In this document: piece after piece, positions 1 through 6,944 of the stretch
Numbering within the stretch: the first letter of the stretch is position 1
Layout of the letters: each line of letters opens with the position of its first letter
Source of the DNA: an uncultured Clostridia bacterium
GTDB taxonomy: Bacteria; Bacillota; Clostridia; UMGS1883
Assembly (NCBI GenBank): GCA_947630525.1
Contig: CANRHW010000016.1
Location: 1 to 14,289, forward strand
Length of the DNA: 14,289 nt
Direction of reading: 5' to 3'
Notes under the pieces: generated by a model
What the model was told of the DNA's origin: nothing
Database searches by the model: none
The model's input: the letters and a program-made list of their open reading frames with translations, nothing else
Program-made: the position numbers and the translations under genes

Positions 1-124
1 CAAGGGCATAAAATGAGAAAATTCGCTCATATGAGCGAATTTTCTACATTAACTTACTATTATATTTTCACTGAACGATTATATAATGCTCAAATTTGCC
101 ATAAATAAAGGATTTTAGCCCTTG
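1..124. repeat. Possible small inverted-repeat element
   Basis: The first 14 bases (CAAGGGCATAAAAT) reappear inverted at 112-124 as ATTTTAGCCCTTG, differing by one missing base. Between them lies AT-rich non-coding DNA containing the 16-45 palindrome. Terminal inverted repeats around a short internal hairpin are typical of MITE-like elements. The left end coincides with the window edge, so target-site duplications cannot be checked, and chance pairing of AT-rich sequence is possible. Confidence 0.25.
16..45. terminator. Perfect 30-bp palindrome, probable bidirectional terminator
   Basis: The two 15-nt arms (16-30 and 31-45) are exact reverse complements, with CATATG at the centre, so the transcript can fold into a roughly 13-bp stem with an ATAT loop. 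The arms begin with A-runs and end with T-runs, so on either strand the stem finishes in a U-rich stretch, as in bidirectional intrinsic terminators. It lies about 85 nt downstream of the minus-strand acyltransferase gene and could end that transcript and any plus-strand gene entering from the left. An operator function cannot be excluded. Confidence 0.55.
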
Positions 125-130
125 AACGGT

Positions 131-1150
131 CTACGCCATTTTTTTACGGCCCCTACGTTCGGCTCGCTTGGCGGTCAGCCAAGCGTAGGCGTAGCCTATG
201 GCCCCGGATATGACGAAAATCAAAATAAATCTTATGGTGGAATGCTGGAACATCTTTATCCCCCACCAGTTCAGCGCCGCCTGATTTATCACGTCCTCCA
301 CGGCGTGGTGTACGACATAGATTATCAGCGAAGCGTCACGGGCGTACTTGGCGATAAAGGTTCCCGCCCCAATGCTTGGGAAGTTCAGCAGCACCATGAA
401 CACCCCGAAGCTGAGCAGAGGAATGGAGAAATAAAAGGTGCGGCTTATGTCTTGGCCAAGCTTCATCATCAGTGTTGCCTCGGCCCACATACATACTATG
501 GCGACAAGCAGCATGAGCAGGCTGCGGCCCTTGGTAAAGACCCTCAGCAAGCCGTCCTCCTTGCGGTGCATCATTTGGCCCAGATAAAAGAACGGCAGAC
601 CGTCAAAAAGGAAGTTGCGAGTGTAGCAGGCATACCTCGGCCCGTGAGAGAAAAGGTAAAAATCCAAAGCTATGCCGCCCACGAACAGTATAGGCGCGGC
701 TATGTACGCCAGCTTGTGGAGCTTGAGCTTTTCCACGCCAAGCCCCACTATAAACACATAGATAAGGGCCAGCATATACCACATATGGGCGTGGCCGAAC
801 AGGAACTTTGGCTCGTTGAACAGTACGAGCCGCATTAGATTGTCGGTGTTGCAGCGGATGGTAAAGCCTATCACGCAGTCCCAGACCAGCAGGAATATCA
901 TGGAGCCCACCAGTATGCCGCCGATGGTGGATATCTGCCGCTTCAGCGAGGTGACGCGCTTGTCCGGGTCGTCGCGCCATGAAAAATAGCCCGATACCAT
1001 GAAAAAGAACGGTACCGCTATCCGGCAGTAAAAGCTGGTCCACAGGGCTCCGGGCGTGTCCATGTTGAATATGCGGTAGTGCTGGATTATCACCAGCGCC
1101 ATTGCCACAAGACGGAACACGTCGATAGATGAGTTGCGTTTTGACGCCAT
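131..1150 (-). CDS. Acyltransferase family 3 (OafA/YrhL-like) membrane protein
   Basis: This 339-aa polytopic membrane protein belongs to the acyltransferase 3 family, whose members O-acylate (usually acetylate) surface polysaccharides, peptidoglycan or other glycans. The N-terminus (SSIDVFRLVAMALVIIQHY) has the family's R-x10-H signature (Arg13, His24), followed by the conserved FFFMVSGYF segment at residues 48-56. About ten hydrophobic segments span the rest, and the tail is basic (RRGRKK). The start is supported by an AAGGAGGG ribosome binding site (1157-1164) and a good sigmaA promoter at 1191-1219. It is divergent from a beta-galactosidase gene and monocistronic as far as can be seen. 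Family assignment is firm; the acyl group and acceptor cannot be read from sequence. Confidence 0.9.
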   Translation of the reverse strand: MASKRNSSIDVFRLVAMALVIIQHYRIFNMDTPGALWTSFYCRIAVPFFFMVSGYFSWRDDPDKRVTSLKRQISTIGGILVGSMIFLLVWDCVIGFTIRCNTDNLMRLVLFNEPKFLFGHAHMWYMLALIYVFIVGLGVEKLKLHKLAYIAAPILFVGGIALDFYLFSHGPRYACYTRNFLFDGLPFFYLGQMMHRKEDGLLRVFTKGRSLLMLLVAIVCMWAEATLMMKLGQDISRTFYFSIPLLSFGVFMVLLNFPSIGAGTFIAKYARDASLIIYVVHHAVEDVINQAALNWWGIKMFQHSTIRFILIFVISGAIGYAYAWLTAKRAERRGRKKMA

Positions 1151-1190
1151 AAATTTCCCTCCTTAGTAAAATTATAATTATTACAACATA

Positions 1191-1219
1191 ATTATATTCC
1201 TTTTCGGGCGTTCCGTCAA
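1191..1219 (-). promoter_or_regulatory. SigmaA promoter of the acyltransferase gene
   Basis: Read on the minus strand, TTGACG (1219-1214) and a consensus TATAAT (1196-1191) are separated by exactly 17 bp, with the coding start about 40 nt downstream. The fit to the housekeeping consensus is strong. Confidence 0.75.
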
Positions 1220-1296
1220 GTGCTTTTGACGGAAATTCACTCCCCGCGCCTAGGCAATGGGGAGCCGAACCCCGCAGAATTTTTTTGACAAACCAC

Positions 1297-1325
1297 TTGC
1301 AAACCGGGAAAAATTAATGTATAAT
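1297..1325 (+). promoter_or_regulatory. SigmaA promoter of the beta-galactosidase gene
   Basis: TTGCAA (1297-1302) and a perfect TATAAT (1320-1325) are 17 bp apart. The -35/spacer block CTTGCA-N2-CCGGGAAAAA recurs almost unchanged in the asp23 promoter. A TTGACA at 1285-1290 looks attractive but is 29 bp from the -10 box, too far to be its partner. No good catabolite-responsive (cre) site is evident. Confidence 0.7.
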
Positions 1326-1361
1326 AAAATCAAGATAATATACCGCAAGGGAGGATATACT

Positions 1362-3146
1362 ATGAGCACTTTCGAGATAAGAGACCAGTTTTATCTGGAC
1401 GGAAAACCCTTTAAAATCATAAGCGGCGGCATTCACTATTTCCGCGTAGTGCCCGAGTATTGGCGCGACAGGTTGGAAAAGCTCAAAGCTATGGGCTGCA
1501 ACACGGTGGAGACTTATGTCTGCTGGAATATGCACGAGCCCCAGCCCGGGCAGTTCAACTTTGAGGGAATGTTTGACATAAAGCGGTTTATCGAGACCGC
1601 CGCCGAGCTGGACCTTAAAGTTATTGTCCGCCCCGGCCCCTTTATCTGCGCCGAGTGGGAATTTGGCGGGCTCCCGGGCTGGCTGCTCAAACACGACGGC
1701 ATCAAGCTCCGGGGCAGGTACGAGCCTTACATGACCTACGTCAAAAACTACTTTACCGAGCTGTTTAAAATATTGGCTCCCCTGCAAATAACCCAAGGCG
1801 GGCCTATTATACTTTTCCAGATAGAGAACGAATACGGCTATTACGGCGACGACAAGGAGTATCTGTTGGAGATGGGCCGGCTGATGCGCGACTTGGGCGC
1901 GGAGGTGCCCTTTGTGACCAGTGACGGGCCCTGGGACGACGCTCTTGACTGCGGCAAGTGCGAAATGGCCCTGCCCACCGCCAACTTTGGCTCCCACGTT
2001 GAGGAGCAGTTCGGCGTGCTGGCCCAGCACACCAACGGCGGCCCCCTTATGTGCATGGAATTTTGGGTGGGCTGGTTCGACAACTGGGGCTGCGGCAAGC
2101 ACTCCACCAGCAACCTCTATAACAATAAGCGGGACTTTGACGACGCTCTGCGTATGGGGAATATCAACATATATATGTTCCACGGCGGCACCAATTTCGG
2201 CTTCACAAACGGCTCCAACTACTATGCGGAGCTGAGCCCCGACGTCACCAGCTACGACTACGACGCCGTTCTCACCGAATGGGGCGACATCACGCCGAAA
2301 TATGAGGCCTTTAAGGAGGTCGTGGCCAAGTACGCTCCCGTCCCCGAGGTGGAATTTACCACAAAAATTGAAAAGGGGGCTTACGGCACTCTGGAGTGCG
2401 AGGCCCGCGTGAGTCTTAACAGCGTGCTGGAGGATATCTCCACGCCTGTGGAGGCCGACGACCCCATGTGTATGGAAAAGCTGGGCCAGAACTTTGGCTA
2501 CACCCTTTACCGCACGAGCTTCCCCAAGGGCAAGACCATCGGCAAGCTGGCTTTCGCCAAGGTCAACGACCGGGCAATTGTGTTCATGGAGGGCAAGCGC
2601 TTCGGCACATACTATGACCGGGAGCTGCTCAAAGAATACGACTTCAAGCGCAATCCCTATGTTTACGAAAACGACGGCGATTTTGACGTGCTCACCGAAA
2701 ACATGGGCCGCGTAAACTTCAGCTACAAGATAGAGTATCAGCGCAAGGGCATCGAGGACGGCGTTCTAATCAACGGCCACTACCACACCGGCTGGAAGAT
2801 GTATCCCCTGCCCTTGGACAACATCGACAAGGTGGACTTTGACAAGCCCTACTACCGTGACAGCGCCGCTTTCTACAAGTTCAGCTTTCAGTCTTTCAAG
2901 GCCATGGACACCTTCTTGGACCTTGAAGGCTTCGGCAAAGGCTGCGCCTTTATCAACGGCTTCAACCTTGGCCGCTTCTGGGAGATAGGCCCCCAAAAGC
3001 GTCTCTACATACCCGCGCCGCTTATCAAAGACGGGCGCAATGAAATAGTCATTTTTGAGACCGAGGGCAAAAACGCCCGAACCATCAAATTGGTGGCCGA
3101 GCCCGATCTGGGCCCGCTGGAGCTGCCCTACGGCCGTCCCGAATGA
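1362..3146 (+). CDS. Glycoside hydrolase family 35 beta-galactosidase
   Basis: This 594-aa enzyme would remove terminal beta-galactose residues from oligosaccharides. The TIM-barrel begins at once (FYLDGKPFKIISGGIHYFR, residues 10-28). The GH35 signature GGPIILFQIENEYG (146-159) carries the acid/base Glu157, and CMEFWVGWFD (231-240) supplies the nucleophile Glu233, as in human GLB1 and other GH35 enzymes. The C-terminal third resembles the family's jelly-roll domains (DLEGFGKGCAFINGFNLGRFW). There is no signal peptide, so it should act in the cytoplasm on imported sugars. Upstream in-frame ATGs at 1257 and 1317 precede or overlap the promoter; the ATG at 1362 follows GGGAGG with proper spacing and gives the expected N-terminus. 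A polysaccharide deacetylase gene follows 37 nt later and is probably co-transcribed. Confidence 0.93.
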   Translation: MSTFEIRDQFYLDGKPFKIISGGIHYFRVVPEYWRDRLEKLKAMGCNTVETYVCWNMHEPQPGQFNFEGMFDIKRFIETAAELDLKVIVRPGPFICAEWEFGGLPGWLLKHDGIKLRGRYEPYMTYVKNYFTELFKILAPLQITQGGPIILFQIENEYGYYGDDKEYLLEMGRLMRDLGAEVPFVTSDGPWDDALDCGKCEMALPTANFGSHVEEQFGVLAQHTNGGPLMCMEFWVGWFDNWGCGKHSTSNLYNNKRDFDDALRMGNINIYMFHGGTNFGFTNGSNYYAELSPDVTSYDYDAVLTEWGDITPKYEAFKEVVAKYAPVPEVEFTTKIEKGAYGTLECEARVSLNSVLEDISTPVEADDPMCMEKLGQNFGYTLYRTSFPKGKTIGKLAFAKVNDRAIVFMEGKRFGTYYDRELLKEYDFKRNPYVYENDGDFDVLTENMGRVNFSYKIEYQRKGIEDGVLINGHYHTGWKMYPLPLDNIDKVDFDKPYYRDSAAFYKFSFQSFKAMDTFLDLEGFGKGCAFINGFNLGRFWEIGPQKRLYIPAPLIKDGRNEIVIFETEGKNARTIKLVAEPDLGPLELPYGRPE

Positions 3147-3183
3147 CAAGCGGCAGCCAAACAACTTAAAGAGGTGAACTCCG

Positions 3184-3981
3184 TTGGAAAAACGGTGGAA
3201 ATATTTTGCGGCCGCGCTGATAGCGTTTGTCATTGCCGAGGGATTGGCGATTTTGGGAATGAGCCTGAACGGCCCGGACGTGACGGTGCTGATGTATCAC
3301 AGCGTAAACCAGGGAGTCCTCAGCGAAATCGAAGAGCTGAGCGTGTATCCCGAGGAAATGGAAAAGCAGCTTAAATATTTTTGCGACGAGGGCGTCAAGA
3401 CCGTGTTCGCCACGGAGCTGCCGGGGCTCAGGCCCCGCCGCGGCGAGCGGTACGTGTGCCTGACCTTTGACGACGGCTATGAGGACAATTATACAAACCT
3501 CTTTCCGCTGCTGAAAAAGTATAACTGCAAGGCCACCATATTTATGGTGGTGGGCTATACCGGCATGGACGGCTACCTAAAGGAAGAGCAGATGAAGGAG
3601 ATGTTGGACAGCGGGCTGGTCAGCATACAGTCGCATACGGTGTTCCACGACGCTTTGGCCCGCGAAGGCGCCACCGCCGAAGATATACGCTACGAGCTGG
3701 GCGAGAGCAAGCGCCTGCTGGAGACTACTCTCGGCCAAAAGGTAAGCGCCCTTTCGATGCCTAACGGCGCTTATGACGATGAGATAATGGACGTGGCGAA
3801 GGAGTATTACGACGTTATTTTTACCGCGTCGGATTTCGCTCCCTTTTCGCCCGACGAGCTGACGGATATACACCGCATAGGCATATACCGCCGCCACACC
3901 GTGGACGACGTGCGCCGCATGACTGAAAATCGCGCCGCCTACCTGATTAAGCGCTCGCTGCAAAAGCTGGCGGGCAAGTGA
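3184..3981 (+). CDS. Polysaccharide deacetylase (NodB homology, CE4 family)
   Basis: This 265-aa protein has a NodB-type metal-dependent deacetylase fold, whose members remove N- or O-acetyl groups from peptidoglycan, chitooligosaccharides or other glycans. Motif 1 is TFDDG (residues 94-98, with the catalytic and metal Asp pair), and motif 2 is SHTVFH (150-155, His151 and His155 as metal ligands). A later MPNGAYDD (192-199) fits the motif 3 region but lacks the usual arginine-containing form. Residues 7-27 are an uncleaved-looking hydrophobic anchor, placing the domain outside the membrane. The start is TTG, chosen because GAGGTG (3171-3176) lies 7 nt upstream and no ATG fits. It sits 37 nt behind the GH35 gene with no terminator between them. 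The substrate is unknown. Confidence 0.9.
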   Translation: MEKRWKYFAAALIAFVIAEGLAILGMSLNGPDVTVLMYHSVNQGVLSEIEELSVYPEEMEKQLKYFCDEGVKTVFATELPGLRPRRGERYVCLTFDDGYEDNYTNLFPLLKKYNCKATIFMVVGYTGMDGYLKEEQMKEMLDSGLVSIQSHTVFHDALAREGATAEDIRYELGESKRLLETTLGQKVSALSMPNGAYDDEIMDVAKEYYDVIFTASDFAPFSPDELTDIHRIGIYRRHTVDDVRRMTENRAAYLIKRSLQKLAGK

Positions 3982-4013
3982 AAAAATACATGGCCAAAAT
4001 CAAAAATTACCTC

Positions 4014-4042
4014 TTCTCAAACCGCGGTTCATGTAGTATAAT
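4014..4042 (+). promoter_or_regulatory. SigmaA promoter of mecA
   Basis: A consensus TATAAT (4037-4042) lies 17 bp downstream of TTCTCA (4014-4019, four of six matches to the -35 consensus). The region sits between the deacetylase stop and the mecA start. Confidence 0.6.
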
Positions 4043-4071
4043 TAAAGCGTAACTTAATGGAGGTAAAACCT

Positions 4072-4662
4072 ATGAGATTAGAGCTTATACGCCAAAACAA
4101 GTTAAAGATCACCCTCGCCGCCGACGAGCTCAGCACCTACGGCATAAATCCCAGTGCCATAGCCAAGGACTCCGACGAGGCCCAGGCCATGTTTTTTTCG
4201 GTGCTGCGCAAGGCCGAGGAGGAAGTTGGCTTTGTCTACACCAATTCCCGGCTGGTTGTGGAGGCCGTGCCCTCGTCCGGCGGGCTCGTCATCTATGTGA
4301 CCAAGGTGGATAACGACGCCGAGCAGCGGCTGTTTGACCAGATATCCGCCCGGCAGAACGCCGCCAATATCACCGCCCGCCGCAAAACGGACGAGCAGTC
4401 GGGCCGCACCTCTTATATGGCCGAAATCAATTCCTTTGACGACGTGATCGAAATGTGCCACAGCGCGCCTACATATTTCGGCGGCACGCTGTACGCCGAG
4501 GGGACAAAGTATTATATGACCGTTGGCGTTGGCATGGACAGGGTGCTGGCCGAGTACGGCCGCATATTGGACGAAAACGCCCAGATAATTATCGAGGAGC
4601 ACGCTACGCCCATAATTTACCGCCGGGCCTTTGATATTATTCGCAACCGGTTCAAGCAGTAG
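4072..4662 (+). CDS. mecA: MecA-family adaptor protein for ClpC
   Basis: This 196-aa protein matches the MecA/YpbH adaptor family, which delivers substrates to the ClpC-ClpP protease in the cytoplasm and so affects competence, sporulation or stress responses. The N-terminal substrate-binding part (RLELIRQNKLKITLAADEL, then SEAQAMFFSVLRKAEEE-like helix and GGLVIYVTKV) is followed by a variable charged linker around residues 90-125. A C-terminal ClpC-binding domain follows (FDDVIEMCHSAP, GTLYAEGTKYYMTVGV, LAEYGRILD). It is slightly shorter than Bacillus subtilis MecA (218 aa), mostly in the linker. The ATG at 4072 is preferred over 4057 because the latter overlaps the GGAGG (4059-4063) that lies 8 nt upstream of 4072. 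It has its own promoter and a strong terminator, so it appears monocistronic. Confidence 0.82.
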   Translation: MRLELIRQNKLKITLAADELSTYGINPSAIAKDSDEAQAMFFSVLRKAEEEVGFVYTNSRLVVEAVPSSGGLVIYVTKVDNDAEQRLFDQISARQNAANITARRKTDEQSGRTSYMAEINSFDDVIEMCHSAPTYFGGTLYAEGTKYYMTVGVGMDRVLAEYGRILDENAQIIIEEHATPIIYRRAFDIIRNRFKQ

Positions 4663-4702
4663 GACCCGGATTTAAAGCGGTGGTTTGATAAACAAGAAAA
4701 AC

Positions 4703-4743
4703 AAAAAGACAAACTCCTTTGTTCAAGGGGTTTGTCTTTTTTT
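4703..4743. terminator. Bidirectional rho-independent terminator between mecA and ldt
   Basis: A long stem pairs 4703-4721 with about 4724-4741 (AAAGACAAAC against GTTTGTCTTT, extended by TCCTTTG against CAAGGGG with two G-U pairs). It is followed on the plus strand by a run of seven T and on the minus strand by a T-rich tract. It lies between the convergent mecA and L,D-transpeptidase genes and can end both transcripts. Confidence 0.88.
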
Positions 4744-4770
4744 GCGGCGGTCGATATGTCGCCAGCCTCG

Positions 4771-5646
4771 CTACGCTGTCACATAAACGGTTGTGTATAG
4801 GGGGATAGTGTCCGCCATCCACTGGATATCCGCCGGCCGCAGGCGCACGCAGCCGTGGGATATCTTCACGCCCACCCGGCCGTCGTAGTATGTTCCGTTG
4901 TACCGCATGAGCACCGAATGTATGGCAAACCCACGGTAAAACCGCATTACAGGCCCGCAGTAATAATTGGCGTAGGACCAGCGGCTTTGCTTTTGGTAAT
5001 ATTTAAAAGTCCCCTCTATCGTGGGCGAGCCCGGCGCGCCTATGGCGCAGGGGAAGCTTTTTTCCAGCTTCCACCGGTTTTCCGAGCCGGTAAAGACCCG
5101 GACGGTAAATTCCGACTTTGATATCCAGATGAGATAGCCGGTGTCGCTGGAAACATTCAGAGCGTTAATCCGCTTTTCTTCGGGAGTCATGGACAGGGGC
5201 GAACGGTCCACACGTAGTTCCAGCTTTAGCCCGTTGTCGCTATAGTAATAGCCGCAGTCAAAAACGGCGGCGACGGCGCAGGCGGGCACATAATATTCGC
5301 CGTTAAGCAGCAGCGGCACCAGGCTGAGGGCCATGGGGCCCTCCGGCCCGTAAGCGGTGTCCATCCCCGGATAGAGCAGCATCGACCTATCCCCGGCACT
5401 GAGCATCACGCCCCCGTCCCAGGTCGCGGAGGCGCTTACGCCGGCCGCCGCAAAGGCCGAGGCCGGAACGAGTATGTCCGTGGGGTATGAATAAGTGACG
5501 AGCCAATCCATGGCAAGGCCGCCGAAGCGTATTTCAACGGTGCGGTCGGGGCCGCTGCCGCCGTCGGGAGCGGTCTCCTCCGCCAACGCCCCCGGCCCGG
5601 CCAGCAGCAGGGCTAAAGCGGTCAGCATAGCCAAAATCTTTTTCAT
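4771..5646 (-). CDS. Secreted L,D-transpeptidase with stalk-like domain (YkuD)
   Basis: This 291-aa exported enzyme would form 3-3 cross-links in peptidoglycan or attach ligands to it. Residues 1-22 are a clear signal peptide (MKKILAMLTALALLLAGPGALA). Residues about 36-147 resemble the copper-amine-oxidase N-terminal-like 'stalk' domain common in clostridial wall proteins. The C-terminal YkuD domain (about 165-291) contains AIHS (His243) and the catalytic SHGCVRL motif (263-269, nucleophile Cys266). The start is supported by AAAGGA 8 nt upstream. It begins 30 nt after the recA stop on the same strand, with no terminator or recognisable promoter in the gap, so it is probably co-transcribed with recA. 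A bidirectional terminator lies beyond its stop. Whether it is a true 3-3 cross-linker is inferred from the family. Confidence 0.9.
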   Translation of the reverse strand: MKKILAMLTALALLLAGPGALAEETAPDGGSGPDRTVEIRFGGLAMDWLVTYSYPTDILVPASAFAAAGVSASATWDGGVMLSAGDRSMLLYPGMDTAYGPEGPMALSLVPLLLNGEYYVPACAVAAVFDCGYYYSDNGLKLELRVDRSPLSMTPEEKRINALNVSSDTGYLIWISKSEFTVRVFTGSENRWKLEKSFPCAIGAPGSPTIEGTFKYYQKQSRWSYANYYCGPVMRFYRGFAIHSVLMRYNGTYYDGRVGVKISHGCVRLRPADIQWMADTIPLYTTVYVTA

Positions 5647-5676
5647 CTAAAATGTCCTTTCTGTTAGGCAATGGGC

Positions 5677-6780
5677 TTATTCCTCCGCAAATTCCGCTTC
5701 GCCGTCGTCATGGGGAGCGCCTATTGTAGCCCCGCCGTAGATTTTTTCTCTTATCTGGCGATCCACCTCCTGGGCGAAATCCGGATTGTCGATAAGGTAT
5801 TTCTTCACGTTTTCCCTGCCCTGGCCAAGGCGGTTTTCGCCGTAGCTGAACCAGGCGCCGCCCTTTTTGATTATGCCGAGCTCTACGGCCACGTCCAGCA
5901 GGCAGCCCTCGCCGCTGATGCCCTTGCCGTACATTATGTCAAATTCCGCCTCTTTAAACGGAGGCGCCACCTTGTTTTTAACTACCTTAACTCGGGTACG
6001 GTTGCCCACAAATTCGCCGTTGACTTTTAGAATGTCGCTGCGGCGCACGTCAAGGCGCACCGAGGCATAGAATTTGAGCGCCCGGCCGCCGGCGGTCGTT
6101 TCGGGGTTGCCGTAAAGCACGCCGATCTTCTCGCGAAGCTGGTTGATAAAAATGCAGACGGTGTTGCTCTTGTTCACAACGCCGGCCAGCTTGCGCAGGG
6201 CCTGGCTCATGAGCCGGGCCTGCAAGCCCACGTGGTTATCGCCCATTTCGCCGTCTATTTCGGCGCGGGGCACCAGCGCCGCCACCGAGTCTACGACTAT
6301 AACGTCCAGGGCGCCGCTGCGGCAGAGCGCTTCGGTTATTTCCAGCGCCTGCTCGCCGGTGTCCGGCTGAGAAACTATCAAATTATCCACGTCCACGCCT
6401 ATTGCCCGTGCATAAACCGGGTCGAGGGCGTGCTCCGCGTCCACAAAGGCCGCCTCGCCGCCGAGCTTTTGAGCCTCGGCCACAATGTGCAGGGCAACGG
6501 TGGTCTTGCCGCTGGATTCGGGGCCGTATATCTCGATTATCCTGCCCCTGGGAACGCCGCCTATGCCCAGCGCCAAATCCAGGCTCATGGCGCCGGTGGG
6601 AATGGCGTCCACATTGAGGGTCGTGGTCTGGCCCAGCCGCATTACGCTGCCCTTGCCAAACTGCTTTTCAATCTGGCCTATGACCAGATCGAGCGCTTCC
6701 TTCTTAGCCTCGGCCTCTTTCAGGTCAACCACGGGCGTAGCCGCTTTTGAACCCTTTTTGTCCTTTTTATCCTCCGCCAT
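5677..6780 (-). CDS. recA: RecA recombinase
   Basis: This 367-aa protein is a full-length RecA, the ATP-dependent strand-exchange protein of homologous recombination and the co-protease that triggers LexA cleavage. The Walker A motif GPESSGKT is at residues 86-93, the Walker B-type strand VIVVD at 160-164, and conserved segments DAEHALDPVYA, GLQARLMSQALRKL and INQLREKIGVLYGNPETT follow. The C-terminal tail is acidic, as usual. An ATG at 6786 lies only 2 nt from the AGGAGG (6789-6794), whereas the ATG at 6780 is 8 nt away; the shorter form (MAEDKK) is therefore preferred. The promoter and a LexA-type box sit immediately upstream, and an L,D-transpeptidase gene follows 30 nt downstream. Confidence 0.98.
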   Translation of the reverse strand: MAEDKKDKKGSKAATPVVDLKEAEAKKEALDLVIGQIEKQFGKGSVMRLGQTTTLNVDAIPTGAMSLDLALGIGGVPRGRIIEIYGPESSGKTTVALHIVAEAQKLGGEAAFVDAEHALDPVYARAIGVDVDNLIVSQPDTGEQALEITEALCRSGALDVIVVDSVAALVPRAEIDGEMGDNHVGLQARLMSQALRKLAGVVNKSNTVCIFINQLREKIGVLYGNPETTAGGRALKFYASVRLDVRRSDILKVNGEFVGNRTRVKVVKNKVAPPFKEAEFDIMYGKGISGEGCLLDVAVELGIIKKGGAWFSYGENRLGQGRENVKKYLIDNPDFAQEVDRQIREKIYGGATIGAPHDDGEAEFAEE

Positions 6781-6819
6781 TGCCATGACCTCCTATGTAA
6801 AAAATCGTCGAACTTTTAC

Positions 6820-6831
6820 GAACATTTGTTC
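6820..6831 (-). promoter_or_regulatory. LexA (SOS) operator of recA
   Basis: GAACATTTGTTC is a perfect GAAC-N4-GTTC palindrome, the core of the Gram-positive LexA box (CGAACN4GTTCG), and one flank has the matching C/G at 6819. It begins 7 bp downstream of the recA -10 box, overlapping the expected transcription start. An extra half-site CGAAC at 6809-6813 repeats the 6819-6823 half-site exactly 10 bp away. LexA control is inferred from the site and the gene. Confidence 0.85.
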
Positions 6832-6837
6832 TTTATA

Positions 6838-6866
6838 ATTATACTGTATTTTAGCAAAAAAGTCAA
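6838..6866 (-). promoter_or_regulatory. SigmaA promoter of recA
   Basis: On the minus strand TTGACT (6866-6861) and a perfect TATAAT (6843-6838) are spaced 17 bp. The LexA box lies immediately downstream. Confidence 0.85.
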
Positions 6867-6887
6867 TACCTTTTTGCAAAAAACTGC

Positions 6888-6916
6888 TTGTAAAAAATTG
6901 TGCGCGGGCATATATT
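6888..6916 (+). promoter_or_regulatory. SigmaA promoter of the flippase gene
   Basis: TTGTAA (6888-6893) and TATATT (6911-6916) are 17 bp apart and lie upstream of the flippase start. The -35 boxes of this promoter and of the divergent recA promoter are separated by only 21 bp. Confidence 0.6.
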
Positions 6917-6944
6917 GTACAAAACCTCTTTTGGAGCGATGTCA

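Noticed and set aside
122..838. 238-aa plus-strand frame starting with TTG
   Set aside because: It lies antisense to the well-supported acyltransferase gene, has no ribosome binding site and its translation resembles no family.
1285..1290. Consensus TTGACA upstream of the beta-galactosidase gene
   Set aside because: It is 29 bp from the TATAAT box; TTGCAA at 1297-1302 has the correct 17-bp spacing.
1314..2183. 289-aa minus-strand frame inside the beta-galactosidase gene
   Set aside because: It is the antisense shadow of a GH35 gene with intact catalytic motifs, a common effect in GC-rich DNA.
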